Assembly: GCF_002879865.1 (NCBI RefSeq)
Contig: NZ_PNXY01000010.1
Span: forward strand, 1 to 64,000
Direction: 5' to 3'
DNA from: Paraburkholderia rhynchosiae
GTDB lineage: Bacteria; Pseudomonadota; Gammaproteobacteria; Burkholderiales; Burkholderiaceae
DNA: 64,000 nt
Shown: positions 17,256 through 25,492 of the stretch, in pieces
Position numbering within the stretch: the stretch's first letter is position 1
Layout of the letters: every line of letters begins with the position of its first letter
The notes under the pieces: generated by a model
Told to the model about the DNA's origin: nothing
Seen by the model: the letters and a program-made list of their open reading frames with translations, nothing else
Databases searched by the model: none
Made by a program: the position numbers and the translations under genes

Positions 17256-17738
17256 TTAAATTTGCCGCCGGCCAGCCTGAAACCGGCCATGCGTGGCCTG
17301 CAAACTGTCGCCGTGGATGTAGTGTTCCAGTCGCCGGATCGTGTTTTCCTGCTCCGACATCTGGTTCTTGATCAGGTCGCCGATCGACACCATTGCGATC
17401 ACCTCCCCCACGGTAATCACGGGCAGATAACGTATGCGGTGCCCGGTCATGAGCGCCATGCATTCCTCCGTCGTCTGTTCCGGGCTGACGTAGCGCACCG
17501 CCGTCGACATGATGTCGCGCACGGGCGTATTGCGCGATGAACGGTCCATCAGAACGACCTTGCGTGCGTAATCGCGCTCCGTGACGATGCCGGCAATGCG
17601 CCCCTCGTGTGCCACGATGAGCGCTCCGACCTGACGGTGAGCCATTATCGCGATCGCGTCGTATACCGACGCCGACGCCTGGGTCGACCACACTGTCTGT
17701 GACGCTTTCGAACGCAGGAATTGTGCAACCGATGCCAT
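17256..17738 (-). CDS. Tandem CBS-domain protein
   Basis: The protein has 160 residues. Two CBS units are visible: residues about 8-65 (VYDAIAIMAHRQVGALIVAHEGRIAGIVTERDYARKV) and about 74-128 (TEECMALMTGHRIRYLPVITVGEVIAMVSIGDLI). A charged helix (MSEQENTIRRLEHYIHG) follows. Stand-alone CBS proteins bind adenine nucleotides and modulate partner enzymes or channels; no partner is obvious here. It is transcribed toward the Tim44-like gene and divergently from nhaR. Confidence 0.9.
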   Translation of the reverse strand: MASVAQFLRSKASQTVWSTQASASVYDAIAIMAHRQVGALIVAHEGRIAGIVTERDYARKVVLMDRSSRNTPVRDIMSTAVRYVSPEQTTEECMALMTGHRIRYLPVITVGEVIAMVSIGDLIKNQMSEQENTIRRLEHYIHGDSLQATHGRFQAGRRQI

Positions 17739-17885
17739 GTGTTACCTCTGTCAGCTGTCATTAGCCGCCCGCTGAGGGCTCGGGGCGAGCCTTAAATCTA
17801 ACCGAACTCAAGACAACGGAAAACTCGTATTTTTATTGCTGATGATTCGAGAAAACCGTAACGTTGCGCAATCGACGGAGGACAT

Positions 17886-18782
17886 GTGAACTTCAAGCAT
17901 CTGTATTACTTCTGGGTCGCGGCGCACGCGGGCGGGATCGTCCGCGCGGGCGAGCAACTGCATATCACGCCGCAAACGCTGAGCGGCCAGATCAAGCTGC
18001 TCGAGGAAGCGCTGGATAGAAAGCTCTTCAAGAAGAGCGGACGCACGATCGAACTCACGGATGCAGGCCGGCTGGCGCTCGACTACGCCGACGAAATATT
18101 TTCGCTAGGCTCGGAACTCGAAAGCGCGGTGCGCCGCGAACAGGAGGTCGGCACGCAATCGCGGTTTCGCGTGGGTATCGCGGACTCGGTGCCGAAGGCG
18201 ATCGCCTACCGGCTGCTGGAACCGGCGCTGAGCGCGCCGGTCTCGCTGCGCGTGATCTGTCATGAAGGCAAACTGCACGCGCTGCTTGCTCAACTGGCCG
18301 TGCACCGTCTCGACCTGATCATTGCGGACGCCCCTATTCCTGCAGACGTCAACATCAAGGCGTTCAATCACCGGCTTGGCCGTTCGACGCTAAGCTGCTT
18401 CGGCGCTGAGGCGCTGCTGCAAGGCGGCCGCAAACGCTTTCCGATGTCGCTCGGCCAGTTGCCGCTGCTGCTGCCCGGCACGGAATCGGCGGTGCGCCGC
18501 AAGCTGGATCATTGGCTGGCATCGCGCGCGATTTCACCGCGCATCGTCGGTGAATTCGACGATGGTGCGATGGCCATGGCGTTCGGCCGTGAAGGCCGCG
18601 GCCTGCTGTTCGCGCCGACCGTGCTGGAGAACCAGTTGCAGGCGGAGCATAAGCTGACGATGGTCGGGCAGATCAACACCATCGTCGAGGAATTCTTTGC
18701 GATCTCGATCGAGCGCCGCATCAGCCACCCGGCTGTCGCGATGATCATCGACGCGGCGCGTAGTGAATTGTTTAATGCCTAG
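17886..18782 (+). CDS. nhaR: NhaR-like LysR-family regulator
   Basis: The start is GTG at 17886 with GGAGG just upstream; the overlapping ATG at 17884 is followed at once by a stop. The 298 residues begin MNFKHLYYFWVAAHAGGIVRAGEQLHITPQTLSGQIKLLEEAL, the characteristic N-terminus of NhaR, which senses Na+/pH and activates nhaA or polysaccharide genes in E. coli. No nhaA antiporter is adjacent, so the local target is unknown. It lies divergent from the CBS gene across about 150 bases. Confidence 0.85.
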   Translation: MNFKHLYYFWVAAHAGGIVRAGEQLHITPQTLSGQIKLLEEALDRKLFKKSGRTIELTDAGRLALDYADEIFSLGSELESAVRREQEVGTQSRFRVGIADSVPKAIAYRLLEPALSAPVSLRVICHEGKLHALLAQLAVHRLDLIIADAPIPADVNIKAFNHRLGRSTLSCFGAEALLQGGRKRFPMSLGQLPLLLPGTESAVRRKLDHWLASRAISPRIVGEFDDGAMAMAFGREGRGLLFAPTVLENQLQAEHKLTMVGQINTIVEEFFAISIERRISHPAVAMIIDAARSELFNA

Positions 18783-19633
18783 CGGGCGGCTGTTTGTCAC
18801 ATAGGGCCACTTGTTGTAGGACTCTGTTGTCTCACGGGCGCGGCTTGTCGAACATCGGGCTGACCGGACGAGAACTCGCGGCTCATCTGCTTCGTAGGCA
18901 TCTACCCGCGCTCAGCTCGCGGGCGGATGCCGGCGCGCGGGATTCAGACAGTCCCGCCGGTCCATCTTCACGCGTTCGCCCGTGTGCTTGGAAATCAGCG
19001 GGGGCCACCTCGCGGCCGTGCTGTTTAAGCTCGCGCAACTGCTGGCAGTAGTACACCTCAAGGGGCAGCTTCGTGACAGAAGGACGGACGCACCGCGAGG
19101 CGCTTGCTTCCAACCCGCAGTGGCATTGGCCGTCTCATTTACCTGACTTTAACTCCGCCTTTCGGGTTAAGTAAAAGGTACGTCGTTTGGGTATCGGCGT
19201 CGACAGATCACCTGGCATTTCTCAGGTACGCATGCGTCGTCGTCGCTGGATGACTGAATAGCAGAATAGGTTGGCGGTCAGGACGGACGACCGCACGCTA
19301 TTCGAATGTCGGCATCATTCCAGCGTAGCGCTCGTTATTATCGTATGGATTACGAACTAATATTAAAGGCGGGATCGGCACGAAAGCCCGTCTTCTCCAA
19401 CGACTCTTCTCTCTGTTAGCAGGAGTCCCGAAAGGAGCTTTTTGCTACTCCAATCCGAAACGCGTACCCTACCAGCCTTCTCTCACCCCCACGACTTACC
19501 GCGACATGCCAACATATTGGCAGAATCCGCCACCCCTCAATTGAGCCCCAGAAGCTTATGTAGCATGCGTTCGAGTAATTGAAGACACTCTGAAACAACC
19601 AGGCAAATCAAACATCTCCGGGGACGTACAACG
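18783..19633. other. Gene-free stretch between nhaR and the first GATase1-AraC gene
   Basis: About 850 bases show no supportable gene. The first half has open frames on both strands with no family features; the second half (about 19190-19630) becomes richer in A/T. A small inverted repeat TTAACTCC...GGGTTAA lies near 19147-19170 and TCGTA-TGGAT-TACGA at 19341-19355. The promoter of the downstream AraC gene is probably in the A/T-richer part. Confidence 0.45.
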
Positions 19634-20638
19634 ATGGGGCCTCGTGGCAATGAACAGCATGAGAACGCACTTCAAACACCAGGTTTGACACAGGAAGGCA
19701 GCGCCAGGCACATCGGCGTCGCTCTATTCAACGGGTTTGCGCTTCCAGACATAGCGTCCATTCTCGAAGTGTTCCAGTCGGCGAATGCCTTGGGCGATTC
19801 GCGCCACCTGGGGCGCATGCGCTATGAAGTCTCTCTGTTATCCGCGTCCGGTGGGCGGATCGCCAGTTCATCCTCGGTGTTTATCTGGACCGAAAGCGTC
19901 GGGGCGCAGCGGCGTGTCGATAACTTTCACGCGCTCTTCATTGCCGGCGGCATAGGCGCAACGACAGCGTTCCGCGACGACCGTCTGATCGTGTGGCTGA
20001 AACGCACCTTCCCTCGAAGCGACATCGTGCACGCAATCGCCGAGGGCAGATTGCTACTGGATGCCGCCGGCTTCGCGGGTGCGCGAGCGGCACAGACACA
20101 CGGACAAGACAGCCCACGAGCCCACGCTACCGCTCGGCCCATCGATGCCGTCGATCATTCGTTGAGTCCGCTGCAAATCGCCCTACGAATCGTTGAAGAC
20201 GACCTCGGGTCCAATATCGCTCAGCAAGTCGCCGATTGGGTTGCGCCGCGAGACAACATTGAGTCGAGTGTGAGTATTCGTGCGAGCGCGGCGCCGCATG
20301 TCAGCGAGAAGATCCAGGCATCCGCGAGATGGCTGGAAGCCAACGGCAGGCGTCCCGTTTCCATCGAAGCCGTCGCTCAGGTCGCCGCAATGAGCGAACG
20401 CAATTTCCTGCGGCGCTTCAAGAGTGAAATGGGCATCACGCCTTCTGATTATCTTCTTCATGTGCGACTCGAAATGAGTTGCAAGTTGCTCGCTAGCACG
20501 AGCCTGCCGGTCGACCAGATCGCGCGCCGCTGTGGAATCGGGAGTGGTGGCCGCCTCGCCAAACTTTTCCGCAAGCATCTTTCCACAACGCCGACTGAAT
20601 ACCGAATGAGCAAACAGGCTTCAAGAAAGTCTTCCTGA
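19634..20638 (+). CDS. GATase1-like AraC-family transcriptional regulator (paralogue 1)
   Basis: The protein has 334 residues. The N-terminal DJ-1/PfpI (GATase1-like) domain spans about 25-195 (HIGVALFNGFALPDIASILEVFQSAN, LFIAGGIGATTAFRDDRLIVWLKR), but the nucleophile position carries no Cys, so it is a sensor rather than an enzyme. The AraC HTH spans about 225-325 (ARWLEANGRRPVSIEAVAQVAAMSERNFLRRFKSEMG, then QIARRCGIGSGGRLAKLFRKH). It is closely related to the gene at 22414 and, in its sensor domain, to the HTH-less gene at 20711. Targets are unknown. Confidence 0.88.
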   Translation: MGPRGNEQHENALQTPGLTQEGSARHIGVALFNGFALPDIASILEVFQSANALGDSRHLGRMRYEVSLLSASGGRIASSSSVFIWTESVGAQRRVDNFHALFIAGGIGATTAFRDDRLIVWLKRTFPRSDIVHAIAEGRLLLDAAGFAGARAAQTHGQDSPRAHATARPIDAVDHSLSPLQIALRIVEDDLGSNIAQQVADWVAPRDNIESSVSIRASAAPHVSEKIQASARWLEANGRRPVSIEAVAQVAAMSERNFLRRFKSEMGITPSDYLLHVRLEMSCKLLASTSLPVDQIARRCGIGSGGRLAKLFRKHLSTTPTEYRMSKQASRKSS

Positions 20639-20710
20639 TGCACCGATCCACTGAGGCGCTCAGGCATTCATATGGCATGCTCGAACACGTCCGGCATGAC
20701 GATGGTCGCT

Positions 20711-21250
20711 TCAATCGCGATAACAGCGAAAACGATTCACGAGCGCCAGCACCGAGTCGAGCGTATCGTCGCTAGACACTTCCTCGCTCGATCCTTGAGC
20801 GCTCTTGTGAGTCAACCCTGCGGATTCAAGCGCAAATTGTCCGCTGCCAACACTTTGCACGATTTCGGCATGCCCATAAACGCGGCGCAGCCATGCCAGT
20901 ATGCGCTCGTCGTATTTATAGGCCTTGCACGGGCCGCCAACCACAAAGACAGCGTGGACATCGTCGACGTGACGGCTTTCGACCGCATCGGTCCACACCA
21001 GAACGCCGAGCGACGAACGCACCGCGCCGCCCTTTTGCGAAACAAGCAGGAGACGGTAGCAGTTCCCGTCAAGATCTGTATTTTCCTTGCGGTTCGCAAC
21101 ATCGAAGACCTCGACGAGGCACCCCATTTCGATCAGCGAGAAGCCCTCCGTTAAGACAAGGACGACGGTCCTGGGGCGACGAGCTGCCGGAACGGATCCG
21201 CGCATCATGTCATGGATTGTGCTTCTTGCCAGATCCGCGGCATTTTCCAT
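20711..21250 (-). CDS. Stand-alone GATase1-like sensor domain lacking the AraC HTH
   Basis: The protein has about 179 residues from the ATG at 21250; an in-frame start at 21301 is possible. It aligns by eye with the first half of the flanking AraC regulators: TVVLVLTEGFSLIEMGCLVEVFDVAN, LLVSQKGGAVRSSLGVLVWTDAVESR, VFVVGGPCKAYKYDERILAWLRRVYG. It stops just where those proteins enter the linker to the HTH (DTLDSVLALVNRFRCYRD), and no HTH remnant follows in the 72 bases before the convergent gene. It is either a degraded regulator or a regulator-like protein that works without DNA binding. Conservation of the core argues for some retained function. Confidence 0.65.
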   Translation of the reverse strand: MENAADLARSTIHDMMRGSVPAARRPRTVVLVLTEGFSLIEMGCLVEVFDVANRKENTDLDGNCYRLLLVSQKGGAVRSSLGVLVWTDAVESRHVDDVHAVFVVGGPCKAYKYDERILAWLRRVYGHAEIVQSVGSGQFALESAGLTHKSAQGSSEEVSSDDTLDSVLALVNRFRCYRD

Positions 21251-21664
21251 AGCGCTCACTCCGTGCATAAAGAGAAATCGGACGTCTCTGCGGCGCATCA
21301 TATCGGCTGGCTTAAGCCGGGCTTTTTTTCACGTCCGAATTGACTACGTTATTGGCGGGATTTATCGCAATGGCGCTGACGTGCGGCGGGAAATATGGAA
21401 GTGGTTATAGAGAAAACAGTTATCGTACTCCTACAAAAGATGCTGACCAACGGCATCTATTGATAAATGTTTTATGTGCCGTTCAGGCAAAGTCTTGATG
21501 AATTTCGCCGTTTTGACGCTGCTGGTAGCTCAAACGCCTCAACTCATTGCTGCCGCATACTCGCGCGGCAGGTTTTTGTACAGCTTCCAGAACATTCCAC
21601 GAGCCGGCCAGCCGCTTTTCCGAAAAACCGCGGCTAATCTATGCCCGACAGATCGTTGCAAGTA

Positions 21665-21850
21665 CTAAACCACGACCGCCAACAGTTCCGCAATACTCAC
21701 ATCGGGCAAATGTCTCGCGATCATATCCCAGAAAATTATTTCGTGCATCGCGCACGCATCTTCGGCCGAATTCCACGCACGTGCGCCTACAATGGCGTCG
21801 GCGGTCTCGCAAGCGGCTGCAACGATTGTCTGAATGTGTTGTTTGTGCAT
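21665..21850 (-). CDS. Possible small acidic protein of unknown function
   Basis: The ORF has 61 residues with a well-mixed amphipathic composition (TIVAAACETADAIVGARAWN, EIIFWDMIARHLPDVSIAEL) that looks more protein-like than a random GC-rich shadow. There is only a weak GGG ahead of the ATG at 21850. It lies alone in an A/T-rich gap upstream of an AraC gene. No family is recognised; it is listed because nothing better explains the stretch. Confidence 0.25.
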   Translation of the reverse strand: MHKQHIQTIVAAACETADAIVGARAWNSAEDACAMHEIIFWDMIARHLPDVSIAELLAVVV

Positions 21851-22237
21851 GTACCCGTTAACGACCGTGCTTTCGACTTATTTAGCCCCGCACGCAATCG
21901 TTTGCCAAGAGTGCCACGAACTCCTCGTCACCTTGGCGGAACCGGCCTACGGCCCGCCAGCAAAGGCGCTCAGGTCGCTCCGTGCTGCCGCAGCATAGCG
22001 ATGCCTGACTCTGCAAGCGACTGTAGAAAGCCTTCGTTGAACTTTGCCGTCCACCTTGAAGCACGCAGACATTGCGGGTTAATACATTAAAGCCGGTCGT
22101 CAACCTTTTTATTTTTATACCGGTTTCCATGTAAATGTGCAAAAACAGTGCTATACAGATTGAATCCCGTTTTCGACATGAAAAAAGGAAAAACTATCCA
22201 GAATATTTTTGATTAGTCATGCAAGCATGTCGATTGG

Positions 22238-22266
22238 ATAAATTGCACCGCCTCCGTGCAATTTAT
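22238..22266. promoter_or_regulatory. Perfect 11-bp inverted repeat with CCTCC-containing loop upstream of AraC paralogue 2
   Basis: The arms are ATAAATTGCAC (22238-22248) and GTGCAATTTAT (22256-22266), separated by CGCCTCC. It lies about 150 bases before the AraC start at 22414 in an A/T-rich promoter region. As DNA it could be an operator for a dimeric regulator; as RNA it would form a hairpin whose loop presents an anti-Shine-Dalgarno CCUCC. No T-run follows, so a terminator is less likely. Confidence 0.5.
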
Positions 22267-22413
22267 AATTGGGTTGATGTCGCGAACAGCCAATTTGTTG
22301 GCCGATTCGGCCATGTAATAATGGCGGCGGAATCAATCGTATAGCATTCGCTAACAACAAGAAAAGACAGAGCTAGAAGGCTTTGCAGGCCAATACATTC
22401 CGGGGAAAGACAG

Positions 22414-23409
22414 ATGGAGCTGGTACAGACTCTACCGAGGTACTTGCGGCACAACATCGAGTCGACGCAAACGAGCGAGGTAACTCATGTCGACATCGCA
22501 TTGTTCAATGGTTTCGCGCTGCCTAAAATCGCAGCGATCATCGAGGTCTTTCAGAAGGCAAATGCTGTCACTGCAGCACAGCGCCCGGGCGGAATATATT
22601 ATGACGTCTCGTTGCTTTCTGCCGGAGGCGGCCGGATTGCGAGTTCTTCGTCTGTATTTGTCTGGACGGAAAGCGTCGAAACGCATAGAGGTACGAATGA
22701 CCGGCATTTACTCTTTATCGCGGGCGGCGCGGGCGTTCAGCAGGCATGCCGTGATGAGCGTCTGAGCAACTGGCTTCGCCGGCGGCATCCGTTCAGCGAG
22801 ATCGTTCATCCGATTGCGGAAGGACGGCAGCTTCTGGACGCAACGGGACTTCCGAGCCGCTACTGTGCGCTTCTCTACGGAGAGAGCGACGCACACGACC
22901 TCTATTCAGCACGGCCGCTGGCCGAAGCACCAACGGCCGTAAGCACCGCGCTACGTCTTGTCGAGGAGCATCTCGGGACCGACCTCACGAGGCAGATCGC
23001 GGAATCTATCGCGCCGGAGCACAGAACGCCGTTCGGTACGTCCACTATGCGTGGCGCATCGCCTCAGGTCAGCGAAAAGATCATGGCATCGGTACGCTGG
23101 CTCGAAGCCAATGTCGACCGCCCTGTTTCAATCGACGCCGCCGCGCAGGTTGCAGCAATGAGCGAACGCAACTTTCTGCGGCGCTTCAAGAGCGAGATCG
23201 GCATGACGCCGTCCGACTACCTGCTGCGGGCGCGTTTGAATATGAGCTGCAAGATGCTGGTCGAATCGCGGTTACCGGTCGACAAGATCGCCCGGCGCTG
23301 CGGGATTGGCAGCGGCGGCCAGCTAGCCAAACTATTCAGGAAGTATCTCGCGACCACACCGTCCGACTATCGAATGAGCAAGGGCGCGCCGCTGACGGAT
23401 CCGTCCTGA
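22414..23409 (+). CDS. GATase1-like AraC-family transcriptional regulator (paralogue 2)
   Basis: The protein has 331 residues, started at the ATG after GGGGAAAG. The DJ-1/PfpI-like domain (VDIALFNGFALPKIAAIIEVFQKAN, LLFIAGGAGVQQACRDERLSNWLRR) and the C-terminal AraC HTH (VRWLEANVDRPVSIDAAAQVAAMSERNFLRRFKSEIG, KIARRCGIGSGGQLAKLFRKY) are nearly the same as in the gene at 19634, pointing to duplication within the locus. The sensor domains have drifted more than the HTHs, which suggests shared DNA sites but different inputs. Confidence 0.88.
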   Translation: MELVQTLPRYLRHNIESTQTSEVTHVDIALFNGFALPKIAAIIEVFQKANAVTAAQRPGGIYYDVSLLSAGGGRIASSSSVFVWTESVETHRGTNDRHLLFIAGGAGVQQACRDERLSNWLRRRHPFSEIVHPIAEGRQLLDATGLPSRYCALLYGESDAHDLYSARPLAEAPTAVSTALRLVEEHLGTDLTRQIAESIAPEHRTPFGTSTMRGASPQVSEKIMASVRWLEANVDRPVSIDAAAQVAAMSERNFLRRFKSEIGMTPSDYLLRARLNMSCKMLVESRLPVDKIARRCGIGSGGQLAKLFRKYLATTPSDYRMSKGAPLTDPS

Positions 23410-23544
23410 GCGCCGCATCGCCTGTCGAGGCAGTCAGCTCGCATATCGAAACCGCCGCACGCGTCCTTTCGCATCTTGTTACCTCTCACGGCTGCGCCGC
23501 TTTTGCGATTTGTCGCGGGGCGCGCCGACTAACCGACTCGCGCC

Positions 23545-24021
23545 ATGATTCACGAAACTGCGTCCAGCTCTCTCTCGCACGTCGTCAGCACAGGTGCTCT
23601 TTATCGCCGTGATGCAATGCGCACGGACGCGCTGCCGCTTCGGATCGGTCTTCGTTTATGGGGTTTCGACGAATATGAAGTACGAGGCTGGGGCGAGAAT
23701 CTGCCGACGTTGGGCGGGCGCATCTCGTGGGAAATCATGCATGATTGCGATGCTGACGGAGTCGGCGCCGTGATCCATCTTGTGAGGTCGTCCGCGCAAA
23801 CGCTCGCTTCGTTTTGCTGGAACTGTGTTGGCGCGAACCGGGCCATTCGTCTGGCGCAAGGCGCAGCCGTGCTGCACGTTGCAGTCTTTTCGGGCGATGC
23901 GCGCCGCTTGCCCACGCCGCGCTATGGGTTATGGGCGATCGCGGGAAGACGCTCCGAAGAACAGACAGTTCACGAAATCGCCCGGACGTTGGTGTTTCCA
24001 CGCGTGATACACGCAAGGTGA
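23545..24021 (+). CDS. Hypothetical protein downstream of AraC paralogue 2
   Basis: The ORF has 158 residues and no family is recognised. The sequence has balanced composition with ordered-looking stretches (LPLRIGLRLWGFDEYEVRGWG, YGLWAIAGRRSEEQTVHEIARTLVFPRV), and the opposite strand gives only low-complexity shadows. There is no clear ribosome site before the ATG at 23545; starts at 23605 or 23620 are possible. It follows the AraC gene by 135 bases and could be a target or a diverging remnant. Confidence 0.4.
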   Translation: MIHETASSSLSHVVSTGALYRRDAMRTDALPLRIGLRLWGFDEYEVRGWGENLPTLGGRISWEIMHDCDADGVGAVIHLVRSSAQTLASFCWNCVGANRAIRLAQGAAVLHVAVFSGDARRLPTPRYGLWAIAGRRSEEQTVHEIARTLVFPRVIHAR

Positions 24022-24308
24022 CGCGTTCGCGGACGGTGCTATAACGCCTGCCGGACATCATCACAGCAACATGCCTGCCGTCCGCTGCGCACTCCTGCCG
24101 CAGATATTCGATAAAACCCAACTTCCGTGATGCAATCGCTTTGCACGAGCATCGCCATCATCATCGTGAGTCAACTCGTCCCGGCGCCCTATATCGCGCG
24201 CGCCTATTCCACGCGTTGTGATTTGCTTACGGCGAAAGATCGGTTCGTCAAGCTCGCGTCGGCAGGTAGGATGGCTCGCCATATGCCTCCCTGATGTTCT
24301 CGCCTGCC

Positions 24309-25298
24309 ATGTCCACGATAAAAACACCGAACAACCGTCGCACGTTTCTCAAGCTCTCTCTTGGCGCCGCCGCAGCGGCCGCATGCGCTGCGGCCGTGCC
24401 GGTTGCCTTTGCGCAAGCGCCGGCGCCAGGCGCGCCGCGCGCGTTGCGCATCGGCAATCAGAAGGGTTATCTGAATTTGCTGAAGGGCCGCGGCACGCTC
24501 GAAAAGCGGCTCGCGCCGCTGAACGTATCTGTGAGCTGGACTGAGTTCGCCGCCGGCCCCGTGCAGCTCGAAGCGCTGAATGTCGGCTCGATCGATTTCG
24601 GCGACGTCGGCGAAGCGCCGCCAATCTTCGCGCAGGCGGCCGGTGCGCCACTCGCCTATGTGGCGGCGACCGTGCCGCGGCCGCAATCGGAAGCCGTGCT
24701 GGTGCCGCCCGGCTCGCCGATCCGCTCGGTGGCGGACCTGAAGGGCAAGAAGATCGCGCTCAACCGGGGCAGCAACGTCCACTACTTTCTGGTCAAGCTG
24801 CTGCGTCAGCACGGCCTCGAATACCGTGACGTCAACGTGGCGTTCCTCGCTCCTGCCGATGCACGGGCCGCGTTCGAGCGCGCGTCGATCGACGCATGGG
24901 TCATCTGGGACCCGTTCTTTGCCGCGGCGCAGAAGTCGTTGGGCGCGCGCGTGATCGCGGACGCGAGCGGCGTGGTGGGCAATCGCGGCTACTACTTTTC
25001 GTCGCAGAGTTATGCGGCGAAGAATCCCGACGTGATCCGGATCGTGATCGAGGAAATCGAAAAGGTCGATCAATGGGGCGGCCGGAATAAGGACCAACTG
25101 GCGAGCGAACTGGCGCAGCTATGGGGTTTGCCGAAGCCGGTCGTCGACCTCGTGGTGACGCGGCAGCAGTTCGGCACAGTGCCGATCACGCGCGCAATTC
25201 TGGGCGAACAGCAGCAGATCGCGGATGCATTCCTCGAGCTTGGATTGATTCCGAAACACGTCGACGTGCTGAAGGCCGGACCGCCGGGTGTGGCATAG
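24309..25298 (+). CDS. ssuA: SsuA/NrtA-family ABC substrate-binding protein (aliphatic sulfonate-type), orphan
   Basis: The start is taken at the ATG at 24309 (MSTIKTPNNRRTFLK...); the in-frame ATG at 24294 is also possible. A Tat-type signal (NRRTFLKLSLGAAA... to AFA-Q) spans about the first 37 residues. The mature protein has the NMT1/SsuA features LRIGNQKGYLNLLKGRG, EALNVGSIDFGDVGEAPPIFAQAAG, LKGKKIALNRGSNVHYFLVKLL and WVIWDPFFAAAQ. It would bind sulfonates or sulfate esters in the periplasm. No permease or ATPase gene is adjacent, so it must use components encoded elsewhere or is a relic of a larger operon. A methanethiol oxidase gene follows by about 195 bases. Confidence 0.85.
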   Translation: MSTIKTPNNRRTFLKLSLGAAAAAACAAAVPVAFAQAPAPGAPRALRIGNQKGYLNLLKGRGTLEKRLAPLNVSVSWTEFAAGPVQLEALNVGSIDFGDVGEAPPIFAQAAGAPLAYVAATVPRPQSEAVLVPPGSPIRSVADLKGKKIALNRGSNVHYFLVKLLRQHGLEYRDVNVAFLAPADARAAFERASIDAWVIWDPFFAAAQKSLGARVIADASGVVGNRGYYFSSQSYAAKNPDVIRIVIEEIEKVDQWGGRNKDQLASELAQLWGLPKPVVDLVVTRQQFGTVPITRAILGEQQQIADAFLELGLIPKHVDVLKAGPPGVA

Positions 25299-25492
25299 CG
25301 CTCGTCGCGCGCGTATCGGATCTTCGCCGACGGAGTGCTTACAGGCACCGCTTTCCGGGCTGCGTCGACGTTAGCACTGGAAAGCTCGGCGAAAGTTCCG
25401 GTTGCTCTCGGGCTCGCGGTGAACTACATCTAAAGCCGGAGCGCATTCGAGCGGCAACCTTGCGCCCCCAATCAGAGAGAGGAGAAGCCGTC

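Larger units (their letters stand above)
21251..22413. other. A/T-rich intergenic stretch between the HTH-less sensor and second AraC gene
   Basis: About 1.16 kb with no strong gene. The A/T content rises sharply from about 21310 and again from 22080 to 22400, well above the rest of the window. GGCTTAAGCC followed by GGGC and seven T residues (about 21306-21332) looks like a plus-strand terminator without an obvious gene before it. An 11-base-pair inverted repeat at 22238-22266 and one weak small ORF (21665-21850) are listed separately. Such composition suggests horizontal origin or silencing by H-NS-type proteins. Confidence 0.5.

Noticed and set aside
24309..25298. Reading the SsuA-like gene as part of a full sulfonate ABC operon
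   Set aside because: No SsuB or SsuC sequence is found on either side; upstream is an unrelated hypothetical gene and downstream is the SBP56 gene.
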